From the NCBI RefSeq assembly GCF_000430625.1, contig NZ_AUMJ01000018.1, positions 1 through 64,000 of the forward strand: a stretch of 64,000 nt of DNA. Reading direction: 5' to 3'. Below the pieces are notes generated by a model. That model was given only the letters and a program-made list of their open reading frames with translations. It had not been told where the DNA came from and did not search any database. Within the stretch, counting starts at the first letter, position 1; the number at the start of each line of letters is the position of its first letter. A program made the translations under genes and the position numbers. Positions 1-7,592 of the stretch are shown here, piece after piece. The DNA is from Aneurinibacillus terranovensis DSM 18919 (GTDB lineage Bacteria > Bacillota > Bacilli > Aneurinibacillales > Aneurinibacillaceae).

Positions 1-215
1 CACCCAACAATCTCTGATTCAAAAGACTCCAACTTCTTTGTTCGTGTCTCAAGTCCCTCCATAAACGTTTTGTATTCTTCGATTGTCATGTCCCAGAACT
101 TGATGACCGTATTCCGGGATATATTTAGATTCCTTGCCACTTGGGATTTCTTTAATCCCATCTCCTTCTGTTGCCGAATAGCGAAGTACATAGACCACCT
201 TTCTTCGTTCCTCAC
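1..215 (-). CDS. istA: IS21 family transposase IstA, N-terminal part (5' end present, 3' end outside window)
   Basis: This is a GTG-started frame preceded by GGGGGAAGC at good spacing. It reads without a stop to the window edge (71 codons). The visible peptide begins VRNEERWSMYFAIRQQ and contains a helix-turn-helix of the IstA type (KKSQVARNLNISRNTVIKFW, about residues 22-41), followed by the EEYKTFMEGLE stretch usual in this family. IstA is the DDE recombinase that cuts and joins the IS ends, with IstB as an ATPase helper. The catalytic DDE domain is outside the window, so I cannot say whether the gene is intact. It is the innermost and most recent layer of three nested insertions. Confidence 0.7.
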   Translation of the reverse strand, partial: MRNEERWSMYFAIRQQKEMGLKKSQVARNLNISRNTVIKFWDMTIEEYKTFMEGLETRTKKLESFESEIVG

Positions 216-331
216 ACCGCTTCCCCCTGATGATAGAATTTCCAGTTCTATCATAGATTAATAGGAAGGGTATGGGAAATTTTGCTCATTCTTATTTAGC
301 GAAATCTGTTAATTCTAGTTTATCGGTTACA
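1..331 (-). mobile_element. IS21-like insertion sequence, left end (runs off the window)
   Basis: The minus strand at 331 begins TGTAACCGATAAACTAG, and about 115 bases later an istA-like reading frame opens. Position 331 is also exactly where the orfB frame of the neighbouring IS3-type element stops matching its family (after RLEK). That fixes 331 as the likely left terminus. Only the first 331 bases of the element are in the window; the rest of istA and any istB lie beyond position 1. IS21 elements normally have terminal TG dinucleotides and multiple terminal repeats; I can see the TG but cannot check the other end. Confidence 0.6.
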
Positions 332-382
332 CTTCTCCAGTCGGTAATCGGAGCGGTGTTCATGGATGAACTGATATCTTAC
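332..382 (-). pseudogene. IS3-family orfB remnant, cut by the IS21-like element
   Basis: Immediately after the orfA stop, and overlapping it in another frame, the minus strand reads VRYQFIHEHRSDYRLEK. This is the usual beginning of the IS3/IS150-group OrfB (integrase part). The frame is lost at position 331, where the IS21-like left end begins. Normal OrfB is about 270-290 residues, so nearly all of it, including the DDE catalytic residues, is missing here. The remainder could lie beyond the other end of the IS21-like element, outside the window. Confidence 0.7.
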
Positions 383-669
383 CGACGGTCTTTCGCGAAG
401 AAGTGCATCGCCTTTTTTAAAATGTCGTTCTCCTCCTGCAAATCACGAATCTGTTTTTGCATTTCCTTTAGCCGTTGGTCTTCCGACTTTAACCCTTGTG
501 CTGCAACGATTTCCGGCTCTTGCTTATATCTCTTTACCCAGCCGTGTAGTGTATTTACATTGATATTAAGCTCACGGGCAACCTCCGCTACGGCTTTACC
601 ACTCTCCTTAATGTACTGGACTGTTTGCTTCTTGTACGCCTCATCATGCTCAACCTTTTTCATCGACAC
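379..669 (-). CDS. IS3 family transposase OrfA
   Basis: This 96-residue protein is the small DNA-binding half of an IS3/IS150-type transposase. Residues about 10-55 form a helix-turn-helix (AEVARELNINVNTLHGWVKR). Residues about 62-90 form the leucine-zipper-like coiled coil (LKEMQKQIRDLQEENDILKK), after which the family normally makes OrfAB by programmed frameshifting. Here the tail is KKAMHFFAKDRR followed by a stop, and the orfB frame overlaps it as expected. The start is GTG at 669, or ATG at 663, both behind GGAGGAG. Because orfB is broken at 331, this copy should not transpose by itself. Confidence 0.85.
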   Translation of the reverse strand: MSMKKVEHDEAYKKQTVQYIKESGKAVAEVARELNINVNTLHGWVKRYKQEPEIVAAQGLKSEDQRLKEMQKQIRDLQEENDILKKAMHFFAKDRR

Positions 670-729
670 AGACTCCTCCGCTTAGGCTATTAGATTTAGT
701 ATAATCTGTGTCTACTGTTCAGTCTAACA

Positions 730-1159
730 TCACCCTGAAATTGTTGTTGGTCACTGCTACTGTTGCTCATTTGAAGCCCTACGATGATGCCATGGTCGGA
801 GTCCACAGCGATTGTGGGTTATATCCTTGAATAACGCCTTGGGTCTTCGTGTCCATGATGCGGGACTCGGAATCCGTAAAGTTGATCTGATCTTTTGCTG
901 CCGTCTTCGATTCGGCTTCGGGCTTGCGTTTTTCCAGTTCCTTTAGGGACTGGATTTCCTTTCGTCTCATTTGCCGATCCTGTACTTCGATGTTTGTCGA
1001 TTCCGGAAAGAGCGAAATTTGCCCTTCTTCCTGATTATCGCTCTGTTGCATCTTATCGAGGGCTTCACGGATTTCGGATTCCAGGCGTTTCATCTCTTGC
1101 TTCATTCGCTCTCGCGACATCGCCTTCGCGACGGAAGGGGCATATCCCTGTTTCGTCGG
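730..1159 (-). pseudogene. DDE transposase fragment (IS1182/IS5-superfamily-like), frameshifted and interrupted
   Basis: An open frame from a stop near 1160 down to 779 includes the charged linker that precedes the DDE core in this group, and then NFTDSESRIMDTKTQG followed by QGYNP. The family continues QxAVDxxHxIIV. Here the frame goes off into nonsense after GYNPQ, but a one-base shift restores IAVDSDHGIIVGLQMSN and runs to 730, where the IS3-like left end cuts it. So there is a probable one-base deletion near 824, a missing N-terminal domain and a missing C-terminal half. The exact family is uncertain; the NFTD(S/P)ESRIM and GYN(A/P)Q motifs are the basis. Confidence 0.65.
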
Positions 1160-1190
1160 TCAGACTCCTAGTGGATTTTATAGCAGTGGG

Positions 1191-1219
1191 TTAAATTTTC
1201 CAATCATAAATAGTATAAT
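1191..1219 (+). promoter_or_regulatory. Putative sigma-A promoter for the stalk-domain gene
   Basis: TTAAAT (1191-1196), 17 bases, then TATAAT (1214-1219). The -10 is perfect and the -35 is weak. The gene starts at 1258 behind GAGGGGGAG. Confidence 0.4.
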
Positions 1220-1257
1220 ATTTCCGACTACCAAATAATTACGAGGGGGAGAAACAT

Positions 1258-2061
1258 ATGAAGAACAAAAAGGGATTGGCGGGAAAGTGGAAAGGCCTGA
1301 TTCCACTCGTTATAGCTGGGGCGCTGGCACTGCCATCCTATGCGGCTGCTTCACCTGTGCAGATCGACGGGGAAACGGTGTCTAACGATGCGATTCAGGT
1401 GCATGGCAGAACGATGGTTCCGCTGCGCGGTGTTCTGGAGAAGATGAATGCACAGGTGAGCTTTGATTCGGACAAAAGAATCGCGATTATCTCCAGGAAC
1501 AACATAACCATTGAACTACCGATTGGTAGAAGCGTAGCCTACATTAACGGAAAATTAAAAATGTTAGATACGCCTACCTTAATCATAAAAGGTCAGACGT
1601 ACGTTCCGCTGCGTTTCATCAGCGAAACATTTGGCACACAGGTGAAATACGATGCCAAAACACAAACGGTCAGTATTTTAAGCGCAACGAAAAAGGTGGA
1701 TTTATTAAATGAGCTAAAGGCTGTAAAATCGCAAGGCAAGAAGGAAACCATCCAAGTGCAGGACACGGCTTATGAAAATACCCTTTTCCTCGGACAAAAC
1801 AAAATCGCCCTGTGGAATCTGGACGGTAAATATAAGACATTAACGCTTTACCTCGGCTGTAAAGACGGAGAAACGTACAATGAAGGCGTAGAGGTATCAG
1901 CAGAACCGGATACAAAGGAATATAAAATCATGGGGGCGACAGGCAGCATACGTTCTTCGCAGGGACTGAAGAAATTTACGTTCGATGTTACCGGCGTACA
2001 TACCTTGCAGATTAAAGGCTCCGGCACGTCCTCACGCATCATCAACCCTACTGTTGAGTAA
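1258..2061 (+). CDS. Secreted stalk-domain protein (copper-amine-oxidase N-terminal-like) with a beta-rich C-terminal domain
   Basis: This 267-residue protein has a Sec signal peptide (KKGLAGKW basic start, hydrophobic LIPLVIAGALALPSYAAA, cut near residue 31). Residues about 33-140 are the stalk domain, a module common in Paenibacillaceae exported proteins: VSNDAIQVHGRTMVPLRGVLE, then GQTYVPLRFISETFG. Residues about 150-267 look like an NPCBM-type beta-sandwich (TLTLYLGCKD, HTLQIKG near the end), which would suggest carbohydrate or wall binding. That second assignment is weaker. It stands alone between a transposon graveyard and a terminator shared with tagO. The substrate is unknown. Confidence 0.7.
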   Translation: MKNKKGLAGKWKGLIPLVIAGALALPSYAAASPVQIDGETVSNDAIQVHGRTMVPLRGVLEKMNAQVSFDSDKRIAIISRNNITIELPIGRSVAYINGKLKMLDTPTLIIKGQTYVPLRFISETFGTQVKYDAKTQTVSILSATKKVDLLNELKAVKSQGKKETIQVQDTAYENTLFLGQNKIALWNLDGKYKTLTLYLGCKDGETYNEGVEVSAEPDTKEYKIMGATGSIRSSQGLKKFTFDVTGVHTLQIKGSGTSSRIINPTVE

Positions 2062-2090
2062 CCCTTTGCAGATTTCAATAGTGAAATAAT

Positions 2091-2135
2091 AAACCGTTGG
2101 GCTATGGTCGATTCCACTTCCCAACGGTTTTTTTT
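2091..2135. terminator. Bidirectional terminator between the stalk-domain gene and tagO
   Basis: AAACCGTTGGG and CCCAACGGTTT form an 11-bp stem, with A-runs or T-runs on both sides (eight T after the right arm on the plus strand). The convergent genes end at 2061 and 2145. Confidence 0.8.
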
Positions 2136-2144
2136 ACATATTTT

Positions 2145-3218
2145 CTACTTCCCTTCCTGTCTGGACAACCGCTTAATTCGATGAAACGTATCGATAATCG
2201 GCTTTCTCTTCTGGCCGAACCAGCCGATGACTTCCGCCACCAGTTCCAGCACGATAAGCAGGAACCCGACCATCACTAACGCTCCCCAGAGGGTGGACTG
2301 CGAGAACACAATCGCAGCAATCGCAAATACGGTGCTGATTCCATATATCACAAGGACAGCGCCGCGGTGGGAAAAGCCCATGGCCAGAAGACAGTGGTGT
2401 AAGTGTTCCTTGTCAGCGACCGAGATGGGCCGCTTATTTATATAGCGTCGCAGCATCGCAAAAAGTGTATCTGACAGCGGAACACCGAGAATAAGAATCG
2501 GCATGATAAACGAAAACAGGGTTACATCTTTAAAACCCATAAGCGAGAGGGCTGAAAGGTTGAAGCCCAGAAACAACGCTCCTGTATCGCCCATAAAAAT
2601 CTTGGCCGGGTGGAAGTTATAAAATAAGAATCCGATAATCCCGCCAAGTAATATGACGCAGTACAGCGCTACGAGCGTGTTTCCCATGATTAGCGCCATG
2701 ACCAGCATTGCTGCTGTCGCGATTCCGGATACGCCGGCTGCAAGGCCGTCAAGACCGTCAATCAGGTTCACCGCGTTCGTAATCCCGATAATCCAAAAAA
2801 CCGTTATCAGGGTAGCAAGCCAGCCCGAGTCGAAGCTTAGAATTCCTTCAAACGGAAGGTTAATCAGTTGAATGGTAAGGCCATAATGGACAACAACCAG
2901 GGCCGCCACGACTTGGCCGAGCAGTTTTACTTTTGGAGATAATTCAAACCGGTCATCGAGCGCGCCAACCAGTACGATAATGCTCCCGCCAAGGAAAATT
3001 CCCATGGTTTCCGGGGAAAACCGGAAAGATAACAGGTATGCGATGGAAAACCCGAGGTAAATCGCAAGGCCGCCAAGCCGCGGCATCAGGCGTTGATGAA
3101 CTTTACGGTGATTAGGCTTATCCACAGCGCCAATATAAATAGCAAACCGTTTCACAAGGGGCGTAGCCAAAACGGTCACGACCAGTGAAAGGATAAACCC
3201 GTACATATAAGTCTCCAT
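2145..3218 (-). CDS. tagO: Undecaprenyl-phosphate N-acetylglucosaminyl-1-phosphate transferase (TagO/WecA family)
   Basis: This integral membrane enzyme of the PNPT family moves GlcNAc-1-P from UDP-GlcNAc to undecaprenyl phosphate, the first step of wall teichoic acid and related cell-wall polymers. About 357 residues carry ten or so membrane helices. Family motifs are visible: DDRFELSPKVKLLGQ, NLIDGLDGLAAG, FMGDTGALFLGF and the cytoplasmic HLHH. I start it at ATG 3218, behind GAGGAGAG; an upstream TTG at 3233 would put the ribosome site inside the coding region. tagA lies 30 bases upstream in the same direction, so the two enzymes probably act consecutively. A long hydrophilic C-terminal tail (QKRKPIIDTFHR) is normal. 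Confidence 0.9.
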   Translation of the reverse strand: METYMYGFILSLVVTVLATPLVKRFAIYIGAVDKPNHRKVHQRLMPRLGGLAIYLGFSIAYLLSFRFSPETMGIFLGGSIIVLVGALDDRFELSPKVKLLGQVVAALVVVHYGLTIQLINLPFEGILSFDSGWLATLITVFWIIGITNAVNLIDGLDGLAAGVSGIATAAMLVMALIMGNTLVALYCVILLGGIIGFLFYNFHPAKIFMGDTGALFLGFNLSALSLMGFKDVTLFSFIMPILILGVPLSDTLFAMLRRYINKRPISVADKEHLHHCLLAMGFSHRGAVLVIYGISTVFAIAAIVFSQSTLWGALVMVGFLLIVLELVAEVIGWFGQKRKPIIDTFHRIKRLSRQEGK

Positions 3219-3248
3219 GTTCTCTCTCCTCAAAAATCAAGGTACAAT

Positions 3249-4028
3249 CTATTTTTCCCGCTTTATAACTTGATTCCATAGTACCTGTAACGCAAACTGA
3301 GGCAGCAGCAACTGGCGCCTCCAGCGTTTCGGCTGGGACAGCAGACGATACAGCCATTCAATATTTAACTTTTGCCATATCTCCGGAGCCCGCTTAACTG
3401 TGCCGGACAGCACGTCAAAACTCCCGCCCACACCCATTGCTACATTTACTTCTAATTTCGGTAAATGGCGGGCCACCCATTCTTCCTGGCGCGGAGCTCC
3501 GAGCCCGACAAACAATAACTGCGGTTTTTCTTTTTTAATATGCTCAATAATTTTATTTTCTTCTTCCTTGGTGAAATACCCGTTGTAATGGCCGGCATAA
3601 CACGCATTCGGGTATAGCTCCTGCAGTTTGGCAGCCGCACCGTCTGCTGACGCCGGTGAAGCACCGACGAGCATGTACTTCCAGCCGTGCGCGTTTGCTT
3701 CTTTCATCAGGGCATGCAGGAGATCGTAGCCGGCTACACGTTCAGGCATCGGTTCGCCAATCCAGCGGGAAGCAAGCACAACCCCGATTCCATCCGGGGT
3801 AATGATATCTGCCTTTTTCAACAGTTCCATATAAGACGGGTTCCGCCGCCCCATCATCACGATTTCAGGATTAGCTGTTACGACCTGAATCTTTTGATTC
3901 TCTAAAATCAGGCGGGTAATCAGTTCCACAGTATCACGTAACTTTTTCTGTAAGAAAGGAACCCCGAGAATGTCTACCCGCTTATACATATGCATGCTTC
4001 TATCCATCCATTCTACTTCACACTTCAT
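3249..4028 (-). CDS. tagA: WecG/TagA/CpsF family glycosyltransferase (probable N-acetylmannosaminyltransferase)
   Basis: The 259-residue protein is a GT26 enzyme that in teichoic acid synthesis adds ManNAc to lipid-linked GlcNAc, the product of TagO. Family signatures are ADIITPDGIGVVLASRW (the catalytic Asp is in TPDG), GLGAPRQEEWVARH and VAMGVGGSFDVLSG. The C-terminal basic segment (QPKRWRRQL) is the membrane appendage that completes the active site in characterised TagA. Alternative starts are MDRS at 4007 and MHMY further in; upstream ribosome sites are weak for all of them. It forms a pair with tagO. The ManNAc donor could be made by the UDP-GlcNAc 2-epimerase at 57-58 kb in this window. 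Confidence 0.85.
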   Translation of the reverse strand: MKCEVEWMDRSMHMYKRVDILGVPFLQKKLRDTVELITRLILENQKIQVVTANPEIVMMGRRNPSYMELLKKADIITPDGIGVVLASRWIGEPMPERVAGYDLLHALMKEANAHGWKYMLVGASPASADGAAAKLQELYPNACYAGHYNGYFTKEEENKIIEHIKKEKPQLLFVGLGAPRQEEWVARHLPKLEVNVAMGVGGSFDVLSGTVKRAPEIWQKLNIEWLYRLLSQPKRWRRQLLLPQFALQVLWNQVIKREK

Positions 4029-4146
4029 CTTTCATTAGCAGGACAAAACCTCTGTCACTACACCGAATTCATTGTATACCATGCAAATGAAAATCACAAT
4101 AATATAACAAGAGCACCGTCATTATTTACCACTCTTTCCTTTTTGC

Positions 4147-4175
4147 ATTATACCACAAACCTTGTCTCCACCCAA
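4147..4175 (-). promoter_or_regulatory. Candidate promoter for tagA-tagO
   Basis: On the minus strand TTGGGT (4175-4170), 17 bases, TATAAT (4152-4147). The -10 is perfect and the -35 matches only TTG. It lies about 120 bases upstream of tagA. The rest of the 4029-4219 gap holds no other structure I can support. Confidence 0.35.
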
Positions 4176-4219
4176 AAGAAAAAAATCGACACTTTTTGTT
4201 GTTGATTTTTTATACAAAT

Positions 4220-4249
4220 AAACTCCAGACCTTCACAGGACTGGAGTTT
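4220..4249 (-). terminator. Terminator of the small coiled-coil gene
   Basis: AAACTCCAG and CTGGAGTTT pair across a 12-base loop, directly after the stop codon at 4249, followed on the minus strand by TTTATTTG. Confidence 0.6.
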
Positions 4250-4536
4250 CATTTTTGGTTTCCTACTCTTTGTTCCAATCTATTTGTGTGTCTTTTAACA
4301 CTTTCAACTTCCTTAAAAAGAAGATTAACATCCGCTTTAATATCATTCGTTACTGTTCTTAAATCTTTGCGGATATTTGTGAAGTTCTCTGTTAGCAAGG
4401 CGGTATTATGATTAATAGCTTCTTTGATTATTACTTGGCCTTGCTCTAATCTCTGTTGTCCTTCTTTCAAATCAGTAACATCCGACCTCAACGCTTTAAT
4501 TTCGCTTAGAATTTGATTTAAGATATCATTTTCCAT
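4249..4536 (-). CDS. Small coiled-coil protein of unknown function
   Basis: A 95-residue protein, nearly all charged heptad repeats (LSEIKALRSDVTDLKEGQQR, then NIRKDLRTVTNDIKADVNLL and EVESVKRHTNRLEQRV). There is no signal peptide and no catalytic motif. I start it at ATG 4536, behind GTGAGGTG; the longer upstream frame has no ribosome site and codes for an atypical Cys/Phe-rich stretch. It resembles in style the coiled-coil protein at 9.1-9.5 kb. Such short proteins recur in Paenibacillaceae, often as small families; I do not know a function. It has its own terminator and appears to be a single-gene unit. Confidence 0.7.
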   Translation of the reverse strand: MENDILNQILSEIKALRSDVTDLKEGQQRLEQGQVIIKEAINHNTALLTENFTNIRKDLRTVTNDIKADVNLLFKEVESVKRHTNRLEQRVGNQK

Positions 4537-4620
4537 TAGCCGCACCTCACTTTTTAATAGTATAACATGGGACGAGCAAAAACGGTTAAAATCGACACAG
4601 AACATTTGTCGATCCATAGA

Positions 4621-4661
4621 CAAAAAACAGCCTGCCCTCTTTCATGGAGGACAGGCTGTAA
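4621..4661 (-). terminator. Terminator of the SLH protein gene
   Basis: On the minus strand ACAGCCTGTCCTC pairs with GAGGGCAGGCTGT across a short ATGAAA loop, followed by TTTTTTG. It lies 12 bases after the stop codon of the 887-residue protein. Confidence 0.8.
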
Positions 4662-4672
4662 CAGACTGTTTT

Positions 4673-7336
4673 TTAGTTCGTTTTCGCAATATCGTACACT
4701 TGATTGTTAAACATATAAATTGAGATTTTATCGTTTTTATTCAACCCGTGAAGGAACGTAGTGATCGCAGGTTGACGGTTGAACAGGCTATCTGGCAGGT
4801 AATAGCTGCTTGTTGTGGTATATACACGGTCACCTGCCGGATCGAGCGAAGTGAAGATGGCATCAATCCGTTTCATCACATTGATGGTTTTTCCGCCGGT
4901 AGATGCCCCGGCAACTTGAACCCGGTCGCCAACGTGCAGGGCACTGAGTGTCGTATACTGCTGATCCGTCGTTTTTACCAAGCTTCCCGTAACAAACGGA
5001 ACTTCGGTTGTTACACCGTTCGCATCCTGTACCGTAAACTTACTGTTCACCGTATCGATGGCGGTAATTTGTCCAAGGACACTTGGAACAACGGTAATGG
5101 ATTTTAACGTGTCGCCCAGGAAGGTAGCTTCGATAACATCACCGACTTTAACATCCGATACTCTCGGATAGAGAACGCCCGGTACGGTTAATGTAACACT
5201 GCCATCTGTGTTGAAATAGCGGATATTGCCCTGGTCGTCCTGACCTGTCAACTGGTTGGCGGCATTACTTACATTCGTTACATAATAAATATACGGTCGC
5301 TGGACATCAATTTCTGTAATTTTAGCGCCGCTTACTTGCATGGAAACCGTGTCATTAATCCGTAAATCATTTACATTTTCACCGCTCAGATTATGGATCG
5401 TGACGTTTACGTTATTATCCATAACATATACCTTCGTTTCACCGGAATCCAGTTTTACTGTCAACAGGTGGTCATCTGTATTAATACGTAAAACGGTGCC
5501 TTTAACGCGGTTGTCTGCATTGACATAAATGACTTTATTATCCTGATCCAATTGAATCGATACGTTCATATCCTTTTTCAAATCCGATAAAGCAGGATTC
5601 GTTACGCCATCAATAATGTAAGATGCATTCGTGTTTACCTCATACGCTTTTAAATCCCCGTTGTTATTTTTCAGGGAAAGAATATGGTTCGTCGTATCGA
5701 CCGCAAAAACAACACCGCTTACCATACCACTTTTGTCGTCTACTGTCCTGTCTTTTACAACAATCGCTGTAATGGTATTGCCGTCTGTCGTAATTTGCGC
5801 TTTATCACCGACGATAATATCGCTTAATGCAGCATTCGTAACATTGCCAATGGTAATTTTGACATCGGCTGCTACCTGATAGGCATGGATTTGATTATCG
5901 TTGTCTCCCTGAATGGCGATAAACTGCTGATCAGGAATAATCGTTTTGACGGTTCCGGTGTTCGAAGGTGCCGTCTGGTCCTGTTGTAACGCAATTGATG
6001 TCACCACGCCCTGTACCACCTGAAGTTTAACCGGGTCACCCTGCTGCAAATCGCCAACGGTTGGGAATCTTTTTCCTTTATAATCGACATATGTGTCATT
6101 ATTGTACTGGTAGGCGGCAATTTTACCATCGGCTGTTTTAATGGTAATTAATTTAGCGGCATCGTCGATATCATAAACGGTGCCCTGGAGATTCTTATTT
6201 GCGCTATCCGTTGTTTTTGCTACCTGAATAATGTTTCCCGATGGATTGATCGTAATTTGTACCCCGTCTCCACTCGTGAGCTGGCCGATACCTGTCACAG
6301 ACCCGTCACTTGACGAAAATACAGCATTGTCATCCAGCTGGTAGGTGGCAAGTTTGCCCTGCGCATCTTTTAGTACCATGGACTTTACTTCCGGATACAC
6401 TTTTTCAACTGTACCGTTGATCACCTTATTTTGTGGAGCGCTATCCTCCACTTCGACATAGGAAGCCTGTCCATTCGAACCGATCACAAGCAATTGGCTC
6501 GCCGGTTGAATCGTATCTTTGGATATGGATTTACCGTTGCTATAGAAAACCGTTTGGTCGTTTATCGTATACGTATACTGCATATCGTTTTTGCTGCTTT
6601 TAATCGTGATGCTGCTGTCGCTCATCGTTTGCAGGGAGCCGACGTGGGTAGTGGCTGATTCAATGTCGAGGTACTTCTCACCACGGCTGAGGAGGGCGAC
6701 CATTTCCGCACGCGTTACCGCCTGGGTTGGCTTAAACGAATAGCCATTGGCTGCCTGGTACCCGGAAATAAGCCCATCGTTTACCGCAACCTGAACATAG
6801 CCTTTCGCCCAGTCCGAAATCGAATTGCTGTCCGTAAACGAAGCATTATTTCCTGTTGTTTTTCCTACATCCGATTCTTTTCCGATCATGCGAACCATCA
6901 GTTGGGCAACCCATTGGCGTGTGGCAGGTTGGTCAGGGGCAAATCTTTGTTCACTTGGTTTGATCAGGCCTTTTTCAATCGCTAACGCTACATAGCCTTT
7001 TCCCCAGTCTGCAACAACATAGGGAAGGTTCGCCGTATTCTTATCGTTTGCCGCCTGATCGGTTAGTCCCATATTGCGCATGGCCATTACTAAGGCTTGG
7101 AGCTGCGTAACCTTATCTTCGGGACGGAAAGTTCCATCCTGATAACCGGCGACAACGTTGCGTAATTCCATTTTTACAATTTGCGGATACGCCCAATGTG
7201 TCTGCGCTACATCCGAGAAATTGACGCTGGTTGTTGTTGTCGTATCAGCTTTTACAACGAGGGGTGTTGCCACTCCTGTCAGTGCGAGAAAACCAGCCAA
7301 CGTTAAAGGTACACAGGAACGTTTAAATCGTTGCAT
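4673..7336 (-). CDS. Secreted S-layer-homology (SLH) protein with serial beta-rich repeats
   Basis: This 887-residue protein has a Sec signal peptide (residues 1-30, hydrophobic LTLAGFLALTGVATPLVV). Three SLH domains follow at about 38-85, 103-150 and 163-215 (FSDVAQTHWAYPQI, VADWGKGYVALAIEKG, ISDWAKGYVQVAVNDG). SLH domains bind pyruvylated wall polymers. The remaining 650 residues are tandem repeats of roughly 65-75 residues, each with a strand such as ITIKTADGKIAAYQYN and ending in a GDxVxI-like turn and a strand; I count about nine. No enzyme motif is visible, so it is probably a structural surface protein. GAGGAG precedes the ATG. It is a single-gene unit with its own terminator. Confidence 0.85.
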   Translation of the reverse strand: MQRFKRSCVPLTLAGFLALTGVATPLVVKADTTTTTSVNFSDVAQTHWAYPQIVKMELRNVVAGYQDGTFRPEDKVTQLQALVMAMRNMGLTDQAANDKNTANLPYVVADWGKGYVALAIEKGLIKPSEQRFAPDQPATRQWVAQLMVRMIGKESDVGKTTGNNASFTDSNSISDWAKGYVQVAVNDGLISGYQAANGYSFKPTQAVTRAEMVALLSRGEKYLDIESATTHVGSLQTMSDSSITIKSSKNDMQYTYTINDQTVFYSNGKSISKDTIQPASQLLVIGSNGQASYVEVEDSAPQNKVINGTVEKVYPEVKSMVLKDAQGKLATYQLDDNAVFSSSDGSVTGIGQLTSGDGVQITINPSGNIIQVAKTTDSANKNLQGTVYDIDDAAKLITIKTADGKIAAYQYNNDTYVDYKGKRFPTVGDLQQGDPVKLQVVQGVVTSIALQQDQTAPSNTGTVKTIIPDQQFIAIQGDNDNQIHAYQVAADVKITIGNVTNAALSDIIVGDKAQITTDGNTITAIVVKDRTVDDKSGMVSGVVFAVDTTNHILSLKNNNGDLKAYEVNTNASYIIDGVTNPALSDLKKDMNVSIQLDQDNKVIYVNADNRVKGTVLRINTDDHLLTVKLDSGETKVYVMDNNVNVTIHNLSGENVNDLRINDTVSMQVSGAKITEIDVQRPYIYYVTNVSNAANQLTGQDDQGNIRYFNTDGSVTLTVPGVLYPRVSDVKVGDVIEATFLGDTLKSITVVPSVLGQITAIDTVNSKFTVQDANGVTTEVPFVTGSLVKTTDQQYTTLSALHVGDRVQVAGASTGGKTINVMKRIDAIFTSLDPAGDRVYTTTSSYYLPDSLFNRQPAITTFLHGLNKNDKISIYMFNNQVYDIAKTN

Positions 7337-7471
7337 TCTTTTTTCTCCTCTTTATTCTATGTATTTAGAAAATCCAGTGTTATAATTTGATAATATCATA
7401 GAATAGTTATCCAGCGGTACTACTATTAACCAGTCGGATGAAACATTGTTTGACAGTTAAACCTTCTTACC

Positions 7472-7592
7472 ATGATAAAAACTCACGGGCGTTGCCGCTC
7501 GTCCTTTTTCTGCAGGGAAGCGAAACGGCCACACGCTCCACATCGAAAAAGCAACGTTCGGCACACTCCCGCGAGTTTTTCTCAGGTGACCC
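7472..7592. repeat. Palindromic intergenic element, short copy (copy A)
   Basis: The ends pair as an imperfect inverted repeat: AAAAACTCACGGG on the left, CCCGCGAGTTTTTCTC on the right, with inner complementary blocks (CTTTTTC with GAAAAAG, GAAGCG with CGCTCC). A second copy lies at 30622-30825 and matches it almost base for base except for an insertion of about 80 bases in the middle. The right end (GGTGACC) overlaps the last codons of the GNAT-like gene that ends at 7582. No open frame. Confidence 0.8.

Larger units (their letters stand above)
332..729 (-). mobile_element. IS3-family (IS150-like) insertion sequence, interrupted
   Basis: The element holds orfA and the start of orfB. The probable left end is at 729, where the minus strand reads TGTTAGACTGAACAGTAGAC. 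At exactly this point the flanking DDE transposase frame is broken, which supports an insertion there. The right end is not visible because an IS21-like element sits inside orfB at 331. Confidence 0.6.

Noticed and set aside
272-685. 137-codon plus-strand frame across the IS3-type element
   Set aside because: It is antisense to orfA and crosses the IS21/IS3 junction; no family resemblance.
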